Source: Martelella lutilitoris
GTDB taxonomy: Bacteria; Pseudomonadota; Alphaproteobacteria; Rhizobiales; Rhizobiaceae
DNA length: 64,000 nucleotides
Direction: 5' to 3'
Assembly (NCBI RefSeq): GCF_016598595.1
Contig: NZ_CP066786.1
Coordinates: forward strand, 3,433,501 to 3,497,500
A program made the translations under genes and the position numbers. The stretch's first letter is position 1. Each line of letters starts with the position of its first letter. This document shows, piece after piece, positions 34,080 through 42,663 of this stretch. A model generated the notes under the pieces. The model was not told the origin of the DNA, ran no database searches, and was given only the letters and a program-made list of their open reading frames with translations.

Positions 34080-34482
34080 AACGATTTCCTTTCAATCGTC
34101 GTGATTTCCGCAATACCTCGCGGAATTAGATCGATTTTGAGAGGAAATCAGACGGAGCCATACGGCCCTCGGACAACGTCGCAAGCAATGGTCGATGACG
34201 GTGATATAGGCCACTGCCCGGCAGAATGCAATGGCTGACGGCGAATTAACTCGAAACGGACCGGTCCGCGCGGGCGAAGGCGGAGCCTTTCCCCGGATGC
34301 GGGATCGGCAGAAAACATCTTTTGATTGCCGTACGCATCCGCTGCACGCTATCCTTCCCGCCCGTGCTGATATTCGGCCAGACCGCAGCCGTCTTCCGCC
34401 TGCCCTTAGCCTTGGCGATTGTGTCTTCTCCGATTTTCCGCTATCGCCCCACAATGTTCTCAGCAACCGAAGACCCGCCCCG
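34080..34482. other. Divergent region between cspA and the AsmA gene
   Basis: About 400 bases with no credible gene. On the cspA side it carries CCGCGAGGTATTGCGG, a short hairpin in the probable cspA leader. On the AsmA side an open frame continues upstream of the chosen start to 34231, but the residues encoded are not AsmA-like, and the region more likely holds promoters. Nothing else was recognised. Confidence 0.4.
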
Positions 34483-36297
34483 ATGAGAAATCCCAAGAAA
34501 TCCAAGCGATCGGAAAGGCGCATGGGGCGCCCGGCGCGTATCCTGCTCGCCATCGTCCTTCTCGCCGGCGTTGCGGTCTATTATCTGGTCCCCGTCATCA
34601 TCACGCCGCAAGCCATGGCCGATAACCTGGAAGACGAACTGTCCGGCTGGCTCGGCGCGCCAGCAACCATCAGCGGCGATCTCGACATCAGCTACTGGCC
34701 GCGACCGAGAATTACGGCGACAGCCGTTTCCGTAGCCCGGCCGGACGGCACCGGACCGCTGATCTACGGCAACAGTGCCCGGCTCGTCGCCGATTTCGGC
34801 TTTATCGGCGCCCTTTCCGGCAGGCCGTCCTTCTCCGATCTGAAGCTCGACGGAGCGGTTATCATACTCGAGCAGCCGGACGAAGCGATCGGGCCGCCGG
34901 CAAACGCGCTGGGACAGACGATCGCAGATCTGCGCGGAGGCAACGAAACGCCCGGACGCTCGGCCGGCCCCGGCCCGCTCTCGGTGACTAACAGCACGCT
35001 CGGTTTTACCGAGAAGGGGGAAACGCGCGTCATCAAGGGAGTCAATGCCGAACTGGACTGGCCGACCCTTTCCGGAAGAGCCAGCCTCTCCGGATCGGCG
35101 ATCCTCGCCGAGCGCGACACGACGTTGTCGCTGGAGGCCGGCAAGGCGGCGGACCTGATCGCCGGAAACGCCTCGCCGATCAATCTCTCCATCACCAGCC
35201 AGACCGCCGATATCCGCTTCGACGGCACGGCCTCCAGCAGCCGCCCCTACCTGCTGAACGGCACCTTCTCGCTTTCCACAAGCGCGCTGCAAGAGATGAT
35301 GGCAAGGATGGGCGTTGAATCGAGCCTGTTGCGCAATGTCGACAATGCGTCCCTGAACGGCAAGGTCTCGCGCAGCGGCGGCTCGCTGCGTTTCTCCCCG
35401 GTGGACCTGACGATCGGCGCGGCCAAGGGCAACGGCGTTCTCGACATCGTTCCGTCTTCGCCGGAAGGGCCGGTCGGGATTTCCGCGACCATGGCGCTGC
35501 AGGACATCTCTCTGCGCGACGCGCAATCCTCGCTCGCGGCCTGGATCGACGCGGTTGCCCCGGTCGATGAAGGGAGCGATGGCGACAACCTGCCGCTGCC
35601 GGAACTCGACCTGCGCGTCTCGGCAGGAAGTGTCAGGCTGTCGGACCTGACGCTTCGGGACGTTGCCGCCAGCATTATCCGCACCGGCACGCAGACGAGC
35701 TTCGACATTGCCGACAGCCTGCTGGATGACGGCTCCCTCTATGCGCATCTCGCCGTGCGCACCGATGGCTTCGCCACGATCCGCATGAATGCGGAGAATG
35801 TGCGTTCGGCCCCTCTTTTCAGGCAGATGGGGTTCAGCGTTCCGCTTGAAAGCAATCATTTCGACCTGGAAATGTCCTACGAAGCGCGGTTGCCGCTGAG
35901 CGCGGGCGCAAATGACGACGTGAGCGGCCGGTTCAGGTTTTCCGGGCGTGAGGGCAACCTGATCTGGCTCGATCTCGGCGACATTCTGCAATCCGCCGCG
36001 ACAAGCAACAATTTCGCATTCTCTCCGCTGAAGCGCGAAGCCTTCGCGTTCACCTCGGTTTCGGGCCGGGGCAGCGTTTCCGGCACCAATATCCATCTGG
36101 ACGAAATGGTCATGAAAACGACGGACGGCCGGGTACGGCTCGCGGGCGATGTCGATATCGGCTCCGGACAGATCGAGGCCATGCTGACGCGCTGGAACCG
36201 GAACGCCGAGGAGGAACCGGTCTCCGTCAGGATCAGCGGCAATGCCCTTGCCGCGCTGGCCCGCCGGATCGAGACGCCCGCCGACCTGCTGGAATAA
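34483..36297 (+). CDS. AsmA-family envelope protein
   Basis: A 604-residue protein anchored by one N-terminal helix (about residues 15-40, ARILLAIVLLAGVAVYYLVP) with the remainder in the periplasm. The start of the periplasmic part, LSGWLGAPATISGDLDISYWPRPRITATAV, is the AsmA signature; the long beta-rich body is typical of the bridge-like AsmA/TamB/YhdP group that moves lipids between membranes. Such function here is inference. The start at 34483 was chosen because the upstream 84 codons of the frame lack family character and MRNPKKSKRSERR is a normal basic lead. Confidence 0.85.
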   Translation: MRNPKKSKRSERRMGRPARILLAIVLLAGVAVYYLVPVIITPQAMADNLEDELSGWLGAPATISGDLDISYWPRPRITATAVSVARPDGTGPLIYGNSARLVADFGFIGALSGRPSFSDLKLDGAVIILEQPDEAIGPPANALGQTIADLRGGNETPGRSAGPGPLSVTNSTLGFTEKGETRVIKGVNAELDWPTLSGRASLSGSAILAERDTTLSLEAGKAADLIAGNASPINLSITSQTADIRFDGTASSSRPYLLNGTFSLSTSALQEMMARMGVESSLLRNVDNASLNGKVSRSGGSLRFSPVDLTIGAAKGNGVLDIVPSSPEGPVGISATMALQDISLRDAQSSLAAWIDAVAPVDEGSDGDNLPLPELDLRVSAGSVRLSDLTLRDVAASIIRTGTQTSFDIADSLLDDGSLYAHLAVRTDGFATIRMNAENVRSAPLFRQMGFSVPLESNHFDLEMSYEARLPLSAGANDDVSGRFRFSGREGNLIWLDLGDILQSAATSNNFAFSPLKREAFAFTSVSGRGSVSGTNIHLDEMVMKTTDGRVRLAGDVDIGSGQIEAMLTRWNRNAEEEPVSVRISGNALAALARRIETPADLLE

Positions 36298-36376
36298 CAA
36301 TCCCCTGCGCTTTGATGCTATCGGAAAGGGCGCAGCCGATCCGCACCCATTACGGGGACTTCAGAGCATGTCCGAG

Positions 36377-37018
36377 TCAGAAACGGTAGCGGAGGCCGAC
36401 CTGGGCAACCGGGTAGAACTTGTAGTCCTTGGCTGCATTGCGGAAATCGTCGATGCTGTCCTGCAGCGGCTGGTAGACCGTGCCAGACCAGCTTTCCTGA
36501 ACATCGGGCGTGCCCATGTAGTAGGCGCCCAATGAGAAGTCCAGCGATATCCGGTCATTGAGATCGGCGTTGTAGCCAATGCCGAAATAGGGCTGGAAGT
36601 CGTATTCCGGCGTCAGCTTGACCTCGGCGGTTTCCACAACGTCAAGATAGGGATTGTACATTGAGAACGTGCCCTTGGCATTGTCGTCCGTGTAGCGCGC
36701 CCCGACCGAGATACGGAAATCAGACTGGTTGACGTAATAGTCGAGCGTGGCGCCGACCGTCAGCACCTTGAACGTGCCCTCGTAATCAGCGCCCTCATAG
36801 GTGCCCGAAGGCTCGTAGCTGAAACCGGCGACAGTTCCGCTGAGCCCGAAGCTCTCGTTGAGCTTGTAGATGCCCGTCAACCCGATGCCCAGCGTACCGG
36901 CCGATGGCTCAATGGCGAGTTCCTGGGCATTCGCCGAGGCTGCCACAGCGGATAATGCCGCAGCCGAGACCATGACGGAAAGAAGATTTCTGCGCACGCC
37001 GTTTCTTTTATGAAGCAT
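36377..37018 (-). CDS. Outer-membrane beta-barrel protein
   Basis: A 213-residue secreted protein. A signal peptide ends near ASANAQ, and the mature part consists of alternating strands (for example FDFRIS-like NQSDFRISVGARY and YFGIGYNADLNDRISLDFSLG), closing with the terminal Phe in VGLRYRF, the mark for insertion by BamA. It resembles small eight-stranded barrels such as OmpW or OmpX types, but a precise family was not recognised. It is monocistronic; AsmA converges on it. Confidence 0.78.
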   Translation of the reverse strand: MLHKRNGVRRNLLSVMVSAAALSAVAASANAQELAIEPSAGTLGIGLTGIYKLNESFGLSGTVAGFSYEPSGTYEGADYEGTFKVLTVGATLDYYVNQSDFRISVGARYTDDNAKGTFSMYNPYLDVVETAEVKLTPEYDFQPYFGIGYNADLNDRISLDFSLGAYYMGTPDVQESWSGTVYQPLQDSIDDFRNAAKDYKFYPVAQVGLRYRF

Positions 37019-37222
37019 TCCGAATTCCCTGCTTTGACCCGTTTATTGCCCAAACCTAGGGCGATTTTATTAAGTATTTCTAAGTCATAATTTTTAATTG
37101 ATCGAGTTTGCCGCGTTCAACCCGTGACAACGCTGCCATTGCGGATAAACCGGAGAATACCGGCTTTCGCTGTGGCTGTGACATTTTAACAACGTGGATG
37201 ATCGAATTCCGCTCTTGCTCTT

Positions 37223-38098
37223 TCAGCCGTCGGTCTCCGCCCTTTTGCCCGCATAAAGCGCCGCCCGCGCCTTCATGAACCTCGCCAGCCGGTCGGCCAC
37301 GCGCCGCACCTCGCGCCGATGCCGATCGTCATCATGGAGCACGAGCCACTGAAGATGCTCCAGTTCCTCGATGACCGGCCCCGCCCGCACCAGGCGCTGA
37401 TTGGTATCGCCGATGAAGCAGGGCAGGACGGCAACGCCGGCGCCTGCCTCGACGAGGTCGAGCATCGTCCGCGGACGGCTTACCAACAGGGCAATGGCCG
37501 CCGGCCGGGCCTGGTGCGGCCATCTGAGGTAGTCGGAGATCGCTTCCTCCCGGGTGACGGCGATCCAGCGTTCCCGCGCCAAGGGCGGCGCGTTCCTGGA
37601 CCTGAACGGCGCATAGGCGACACAGCCGAGTCTCTGCGCCGCCAGATTGCTCTCTTCGGGTTCGAAGGATCGGATGCCGATGTCATTTTCCCTGTGAGCG
37701 AGGCTCGCGCGCGCTTCGCCGACAAGCAATTGCAGGCGGAACGGGTCGTCCTCGCGACAGATCTCGCCGATATGCGCGGAAATCAGAAACGCGTTCCACG
37801 TGCCAAGCGCCAGGCGGACCAGTTGCGGCGCCGCCGCCTCGCCGCGCCAGTCATCAATCCTGCGAAAGCTGCCGTCCGCCCCCGTCAGCAACGCGTTCAG
37901 GGTTTCGCCCTCGGGCGTGAGACCGTAGCCGCGCTGGCTGCGCACGAACAGCGCGCGCCCGAGGCGGCGTTCGAGATCCAGCATGTGCCGGCCGGCCGTG
38001 GCGGGACTGACGCCGTGCTCCGCCGCAGCGCCGCTCAATCCGCCGTGGCGGATCACGGCGAGGAAAAGCTGATAGTAGGACCAGGGTATGCTTTTCAT
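37223..38098 (-). CDS. LysR-family transcriptional regulator
   Basis: A 291-residue regulator. The N-terminal helix-turn-helix is clear: YYQLFLAVIRHGGLSGAAAEHGVSPATAGRHMLDLERRLG, followed by the linker LFVRSQRGYGLTPEG; the C-terminal part is a periplasmic-binding-like effector domain. The start at 38098 fits the family. Upstream and divergent is the small gene at 38276; this regulator may control it, but that is inference. Confidence 0.9.
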   Translation of the reverse strand: MKSIPWSYYQLFLAVIRHGGLSGAAAEHGVSPATAGRHMLDLERRLGRALFVRSQRGYGLTPEGETLNALLTGADGSFRRIDDWRGEAAAPQLVRLALGTWNAFLISAHIGEICREDDPFRLQLLVGEARASLAHRENDIGIRSFEPEESNLAAQRLGCVAYAPFRSRNAPPLARERWIAVTREEAISDYLRWPHQARPAAIALLVSRPRTMLDLVEAGAGVAVLPCFIGDTNQRLVRAGPVIEELEHLQWLVLHDDDRHRREVRRVADRLARFMKARAALYAGKRAETDG

Positions 38099-38275
38099 CA
38101 GTGAAAAATAACCTGCATTCCAGAGCGTTTCAAACGACAATTTTCGCTGGTATTTTTCAGGCAGTCCACAGGGAGCGCACGGCGAGAGCGCGAAGCCTCC
38201 CGCCCTCCCCGACAGGAAAGCCCGATCACCGATCGGTCCACGAAGACCGTCGAATGACCGACAGGAGTGATAGCC

Positions 38276-38518
38276 ATGACACGCAGAACCGGAGCCAGAC
38301 GGCTGCTGAACCTTTACTATTCCCAGGAGTATCGGCCTCTATCCGAAGACGATTACTATGACCGGTTCTCCGAAACCCTGCCTGCATTCCTTAGGAAATC
38401 AGGGCAGGTCGTCGGCACGCTCATTCTGTCGGCGGCAGGACTTCTCACAGCGCATCGCCGGCAGCGACGCCGGAGGCCCAGGCCCACTGGAAATTGTAGC
38501 CGCCCAGCCATCCGGTGA
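38276..38518 (+). CDS. Small protein, unknown function
   Basis: An 80-residue open frame with AGGAG eight bases before its ATG, divergent from the LysR gene. Residues 1-58 (with LLNLYYSQEYRPLSEDDYYD and a hydrophobic segment SGQVVGTLILSAAGLLTA) look like a real protein; the last 22 are Arg/Pro-rich and are antisense to the end of the BaiN gene, so the original stop may have been lost. I do not recognise the family. Confidence 0.42.
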   Translation: MTRRTGARRLLNLYYSQEYRPLSEDDYYDRFSETLPAFLRKSGQVVGTLILSAAGLLTAHRRQRRRRPRPTGNCSRPAIR

Positions 38519-39623
38519 CGTCGACGCATTCGCCGATGAAATAGAGGCCCGGTACCGCCCGGGCCTCCATCGTCCTTGACGACAGCGCCTTGGTATCGAT
38601 GCCGCCGAGCGTCACTTCGGCCGTGCGGTAGCCCTCGGTTCCGGCGGGCTTGAACTGCCAGTCCTGGATCGAAGCCGCAAGGTGGGCGAGCGCCTTGTCG
38701 GAAAGATCGGCAAGATGGCCCGCCGCGCCGGCACGCTCGGTGAAATAGTGCGCGAGGCGTTTCGGCAACCAGGTCGCGAGCGCGCTCGCGGCGCCCTGCC
38801 TTCCGTTTTCGCGCTTTGCCGCCGTGAGCATGTCAGCGAGGGCGATATCCGGGCTGATCCTGACGTTCACCGCGTCGCCGGGCGACCAGTAGGAGGAAAC
38901 CTGCAGGATTGCAGGACCGGAAAGGCCGCGATGAGTAAAAAGCATGGCCTCGCAAAACCGCCCGGTTCGGCATGCGACCTCGACCGGAACGCCGATACCC
39001 GCGAGCGGCTGCAATTCCGCCTGCAGGCCCGGTTCGAGCGTGAAGGGCACAAGGCCAGGCCGCGGCTCGACGACGCGGATGCCGAAGCGCCCGGCGACCT
39101 CGTAGGCAAAGCCCGTCGCGCCCATCTTGGGGATGGACTTGCCGCCGGTGGCAATCACCATCGCCCGTGCGGCGGCCCGCTTCCCCTCAACCGACAGCAT
39201 GAAACGATCGCCGGAATGTTCAAGAGCGGCGACGGCCGTCTCCAGCCTGATCTCGACATTGCCGGCCCGACATTCGGCCAGCAGCATGGCGATGATCTCC
39301 TTCGCCGAGCCGTCGCAGAAGAGCTGCCCGAGTGTCTTCTCGTGCCAGGCGATGTTGTGGCGGTCCACCATCGCGATGAAATCCGCCGGCGTGAAGCGCG
39401 CGAGCGCCGATTTGGCGAAATGCGGATTCTCGCTCAGGAAGTTTTGCGGGCCGGCGCCGATATTGGTGAAGTTGCAGCGGCCGCCGCCGGAAATGCGGAT
39501 TTTCTCGCCCGGTTTCTTCGCGTGATCAACGAGAAGAACCCTGCGTCCCCGTTTTCCCGCGCGCGCGGCGCACATCAGCCCCGCAGCGCCTGCGCCGACA
39601 ATGATCACATCGAATTCGTCCAT
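38445..39623 (-). CDS. BaiN/HI0933-type FAD-dependent oxidoreductase
   Basis: A 392-residue flavoprotein. The dinucleotide-binding loop DVIIVGAGAAGLMCAARAGKRG is at the N-terminus, followed by the family signature KIRISGGGRCNFTN and the C-terminal GECVDVTGWLGGYNFQWAWASG. This group (PF03486) includes the bile-acid BaiN enzyme and cofactor-binding proteins of unsure role. The start at 39623 was chosen by the position of the Rossmann loop. The small gene 38276-38518 overlaps its 3' end. Confidence 0.92.
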   Translation of the reverse strand: MDEFDVIIVGAGAAGLMCAARAGKRGRRVLLVDHAKKPGEKIRISGGGRCNFTNIGAGPQNFLSENPHFAKSALARFTPADFIAMVDRHNIAWHEKTLGQLFCDGSAKEIIAMLLAECRAGNVEIRLETAVAALEHSGDRFMLSVEGKRAAARAMVIATGGKSIPKMGATGFAYEVAGRFGIRVVEPRPGLVPFTLEPGLQAELQPLAGIGVPVEVACRTGRFCEAMLFTHRGLSGPAILQVSSYWSPGDAVNVRISPDIALADMLTAAKRENGRQGAASALATWLPKRLAHYFTERAGAAGHLADLSDKALAHLAASIQDWQFKPAGTEGYRTAEVTLGGIDTKALSSRTMEARAVPGLYFIGECVDVTGWLGGYNFQWAWASGVAAGDAL

Positions 39624-39747
39624 GATTTTCCGCCTGTTCCCGTGCGGCCCTGGTTGCATCGGCGCAGAGAAAGTCAACATGCCCCCTCGCCAAGACGCGC
39701 GCCGTGGTTATGATACGCCCACGCGCAATGACAAACCGGCGAGTGAA

Positions 39748-41205
39748 ATGCCAGTAAAAAAGACGACGATCAAAGCCGCAAGCAGAACGCACACAAGCAA
39801 GGTCAAGCGGGCGAAGAAACCCGCAAAGCCCGCAGCCCCCTCGCCGCCGCGCGGCGTGGAGGACTGGAAGGCCGCAGCCCGCTGGCTGAAGCTGCGCGGC
39901 ATCGAGGACATCGAGTGCATCACGCCGGATCTTGCCGGCGTGCCGCGCGGCAAGATGATGCCGTCCTCGAAATTCACCTCCAACACCTCGCTTGCCCTCC
40001 CCTCCGCGCTCTATCGCCACACGATCTCCGGCGAATATCCCGACGAGAGCGGCAGCTTCCGTTACGAACCGCGCGACAGCGATCTCAAACTGGTGCCCGA
40101 CCTCTCGACGCTGACGGCGGTGCCCTGGGAGACCGATCCGACCGCGCAGGTGATCTGCGATGTCGTCGGCGCCGACGGGGAAGAGGTGCCCTATACGCCG
40201 CGCAACGTGCTCAAGCGCGTAGTCGAGCTTTACGAGAAGCGCGGCTGGCGGCCGGTGGTGGCGCCGGAAATCGAGTTCTACCTCGTTGCCAAGAATGACG
40301 ATCCTGACCTGCCGCTAACCCCGCCGGTCGGCCGCTCGGGCCGTCCGATCGTCGCCGGACAGGCCTATTCGATCGCCGGCATCAACGAGTTTGACGAACT
40401 GATCGACGACATTTACCATTTCTGCGAGGCTCAGGGGCTGGAAATCGACACGCTGATCCACGAGGAAGGCCCCGCCCAGCTCGAGATCAACCTGCGCCAT
40501 GGCGATCCCCTGGAGCTTGCCGACCAGGTGTTCTATTTCAAGCGCACCATTCGCGAGGCGGCGACCAAGCACGGCACCTTCGCCACCTTCATGGCAAAGC
40601 CCATGCAGGGCCAGCCGGGCTCGGCCATGCATATCCACCAGTCGGTCGTGGACATAGAGACGGGCCGCAACGTGTTCTCGCTCGAAAACGGCGAGCCCTC
40701 GCCGGAGTTCTTCCATTTCATCGGCGGCATGCAGAAATATGTTCCGTCCACGCTGGTGATGATGGCGCCCTATGTGAATTCCTACCGGCGGCTGACGCCG
40801 GACATGGCCTGTCCGGTCAACACCGCCTGGGGCTATGACAACCGCACCACGGCCTTCCGTATTCCGGTTTCCGACCCGGCGGCGCGGCGGGTGGAAAACC
40901 GGCTGCCGAGTTCGGACGCCAATCCCTATCTGGCGCTTGCCGCGTCGCTTGCCTGCGGCTATCTCGGCATCGAGAACCTGGTCGATCCGTCGGCCCCGAC
41001 GGCCGATACCGCCAATGAGGGCGTCATCGACCTGCCGCGCGGCCTTCTGGAGGCGCTGGCGCTGATGGAGGGCGAACTGGCGCTCGGTCCCGTGCTGTCG
41101 CGCGAGTTCATCGATCTTTATGCCGGCATAAAGCGCGGCGAATTCGAGACCTTCATGCAGGTGATCAGCCCCTGGGAGAGGGAATTCCTGCTGCTGCATG
41201 TATGA
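39748..41205 (+). CDS. Glutamine-synthetase-like ligase (GlnA/PuuA type)
   Basis: A 485-residue member of the glutamine synthetase fold, class I-like but of the gamma-glutamylamine synthetase branch. APEIEFYLV is the ATP-side Glu motif, INLRHGDPLELADQVFYFKRTI and GSAMHIHQS the substrate side, and NRLPSSDANPYLALA the C-terminal catalytic block. Residues 1-45 are a Lys-rich lead not found in most members. The following FAD oxidase suggests a PuuA/PuuB-like route in which an amine is first gamma-glutamylated and then oxidised. The start at 39679 is an alternative. Confidence 0.85.
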   Translation: MPVKKTTIKAASRTHTSKVKRAKKPAKPAAPSPPRGVEDWKAAARWLKLRGIEDIECITPDLAGVPRGKMMPSSKFTSNTSLALPSALYRHTISGEYPDESGSFRYEPRDSDLKLVPDLSTLTAVPWETDPTAQVICDVVGADGEEVPYTPRNVLKRVVELYEKRGWRPVVAPEIEFYLVAKNDDPDLPLTPPVGRSGRPIVAGQAYSIAGINEFDELIDDIYHFCEAQGLEIDTLIHEEGPAQLEINLRHGDPLELADQVFYFKRTIREAATKHGTFATFMAKPMQGQPGSAMHIHQSVVDIETGRNVFSLENGEPSPEFFHFIGGMQKYVPSTLVMMAPYVNSYRRLTPDMACPVNTAWGYDNRTTAFRIPVSDPAARRVENRLPSSDANPYLALAASLACGYLGIENLVDPSAPTADTANEGVIDLPRGLLEALALMEGELALGPVLSREFIDLYAGIKRGEFETFMQVISPWEREFLLLHV

Positions 41206-41251
41206 TATGGAGGCCGGCGAGGGTTTGACGAGAGAATGGAGCGACGGAGAC

Positions 41252-42541
41252 ATGGTTTGGCAAAGCCCGATTGCCCCGGGAATTTCATGGTACCAGGCGA
41301 CGCTTCCCGAACGCCCGACCTACCCGACGCTTGACGGTTCGACAACGGCGGATGTGGCCGTCATCGGCGGCGGCTTCACCGGGCTGCAGGCCGCCTGCCA
41401 GCTGGCCGAGGACGGCGTCGACGTGGTGCTGATCGATGCCGCCCGTTTCGGCGATGGCGCCTCGGGCCGCAACGGCGGACAGCTTGGCACCGGGCAGCAC
41501 TGGTGGCCGGAGGAACTCGAGACGAAGCTCGGCGCGGAACGGTCGCAGGCTTTCTTCCGCATAGCGGAGGAAGCGAAGTCTCACCTTCTCGACTTCGCCC
41601 GCAAGCACAAGGTCAATATCGATTTCAAGCCGGGCCAGCTCAGCGTCGCCCACAAGCGCGGCATGGAATATACCTACCGACGCCATGTCGAGACGCTGGC
41701 CGAGCGCTACGATTATCCGCATCTCTCCTTCATGAGCAAGGCCGAGACGGCAGAGCGGCTCGGATCGGATCGCTTCTTCTGCGGTATCCGCGATATCGGC
41801 ACGGGCCATATCCATCCGCTGAAACTCCTCGTTGGTATCGCCGGGGCCGCCGCCGCCGCCGGCGCTCGCCTTCATGAAATGACCAAGGCGGAGAATATCG
41901 ATCACGTCGACGGCAAGAACGTGATCGAGACCGCCCGCGGCTCGATCACGGCGGAGCGTGTGCTGATTGCCTGCAACGGCTATATCGAGGATCATCTCGA
42001 GCCGAAGACGGCCTCGAAAATCATGCCGATCCGCTCCTTCATCGCCGCCACGACCCCCGTGAAGAAGGACCGCAAGATCCTGCCCGGCGGCGAATCCGTC
42101 GACGACAGCCGTTTCGTGGTGCGCTATTTCCGCAAGACGCCGACGGGCGAGATGCTGTTCGGCGGCCGCGAGGTTTATTCCGCCGACAATCCGAAGAATA
42201 TTTCCAGGCATCTCAGGCGGCAGATCGCCGAGATCTATCCGCAGCTGAAGGACGTCGAGATCACCCATGCCTGGGGCGGTTCCGTCGGCATCACCATGCC
42301 GCGCCGCCCGCTGGTGCACGATATCATGCCCGGCGTCACCTCGATCGGCGGTTTTTCCGGCCATGGCGTGATGCTGTCAAACTATTGCGGCAAACTCTAT
42401 GCGGACGAGATTGCGGGGCGCTCGCTTGATCTGGAACTTTACCGGGATTTGGATATACCATCCTTTCCGGGCGGCGGTCCGCTTCGCAAACCCTTGCTGT
42501 TTCTCGCCCTGACATGGTTCGCGCTTCGCGACCGGTTCTAG
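41252..42541 (+). CDS. FAD-dependent oxidoreductase (PuuB/DadA-like)
   Basis: A 429-residue flavoprotein of the DAO family. VAVIGGGFTGLQAACQLAEDGV is the FAD loop at the N-terminus, ASGRNGGQLGTGQHWWP a conserved second block, and IGGFSGHGVMLSNYCG the C-terminal closing motif, a pattern seen in gamma-glutamylputrescine oxidase. It follows the glutamine-synthetase-like gene and, if started at 41198, would overlap it by eight bases; ATG 41252 has GGAG closely upstream. A two-gene amine-degradation unit is likely. Confidence 0.88.
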   Translation: MVWQSPIAPGISWYQATLPERPTYPTLDGSTTADVAVIGGGFTGLQAACQLAEDGVDVVLIDAARFGDGASGRNGGQLGTGQHWWPEELETKLGAERSQAFFRIAEEAKSHLLDFARKHKVNIDFKPGQLSVAHKRGMEYTYRRHVETLAERYDYPHLSFMSKAETAERLGSDRFFCGIRDIGTGHIHPLKLLVGIAGAAAAAGARLHEMTKAENIDHVDGKNVIETARGSITAERVLIACNGYIEDHLEPKTASKIMPIRSFIAATTPVKKDRKILPGGESVDDSRFVVRYFRKTPTGEMLFGGREVYSADNPKNISRHLRRQIAEIYPQLKDVEITHAWGGSVGITMPRRPLVHDIMPGVTSIGGFSGHGVMLSNYCGKLYADEIAGRSLDLELYRDLDIPSFPGGGPLRKPLLFLALTWFALRDRF

Positions 42542-42663
42542 CCGGATGCGGCGCGACCGACAGGCCGGAAAGACAAAAACCCGATTTTTCGGAATGGGAC
42601 TGGCATTTTTAAATCGATTTGATAAAACGACACCAACCCTGTTGACGATTGAGAGGACTGACC
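42542..42663 (+). promoter_or_regulatory. zwf upstream region with palindrome
   Basis: The 122 bases before zwf contain the perfect palindrome AAATCGATTT at 42611-42620, inside an AT-rich stretch in otherwise GC-rich DNA, where a promoter or operator is expected. No textbook -35/-10 pair was found, so the call is tentative. Confidence 0.35.
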
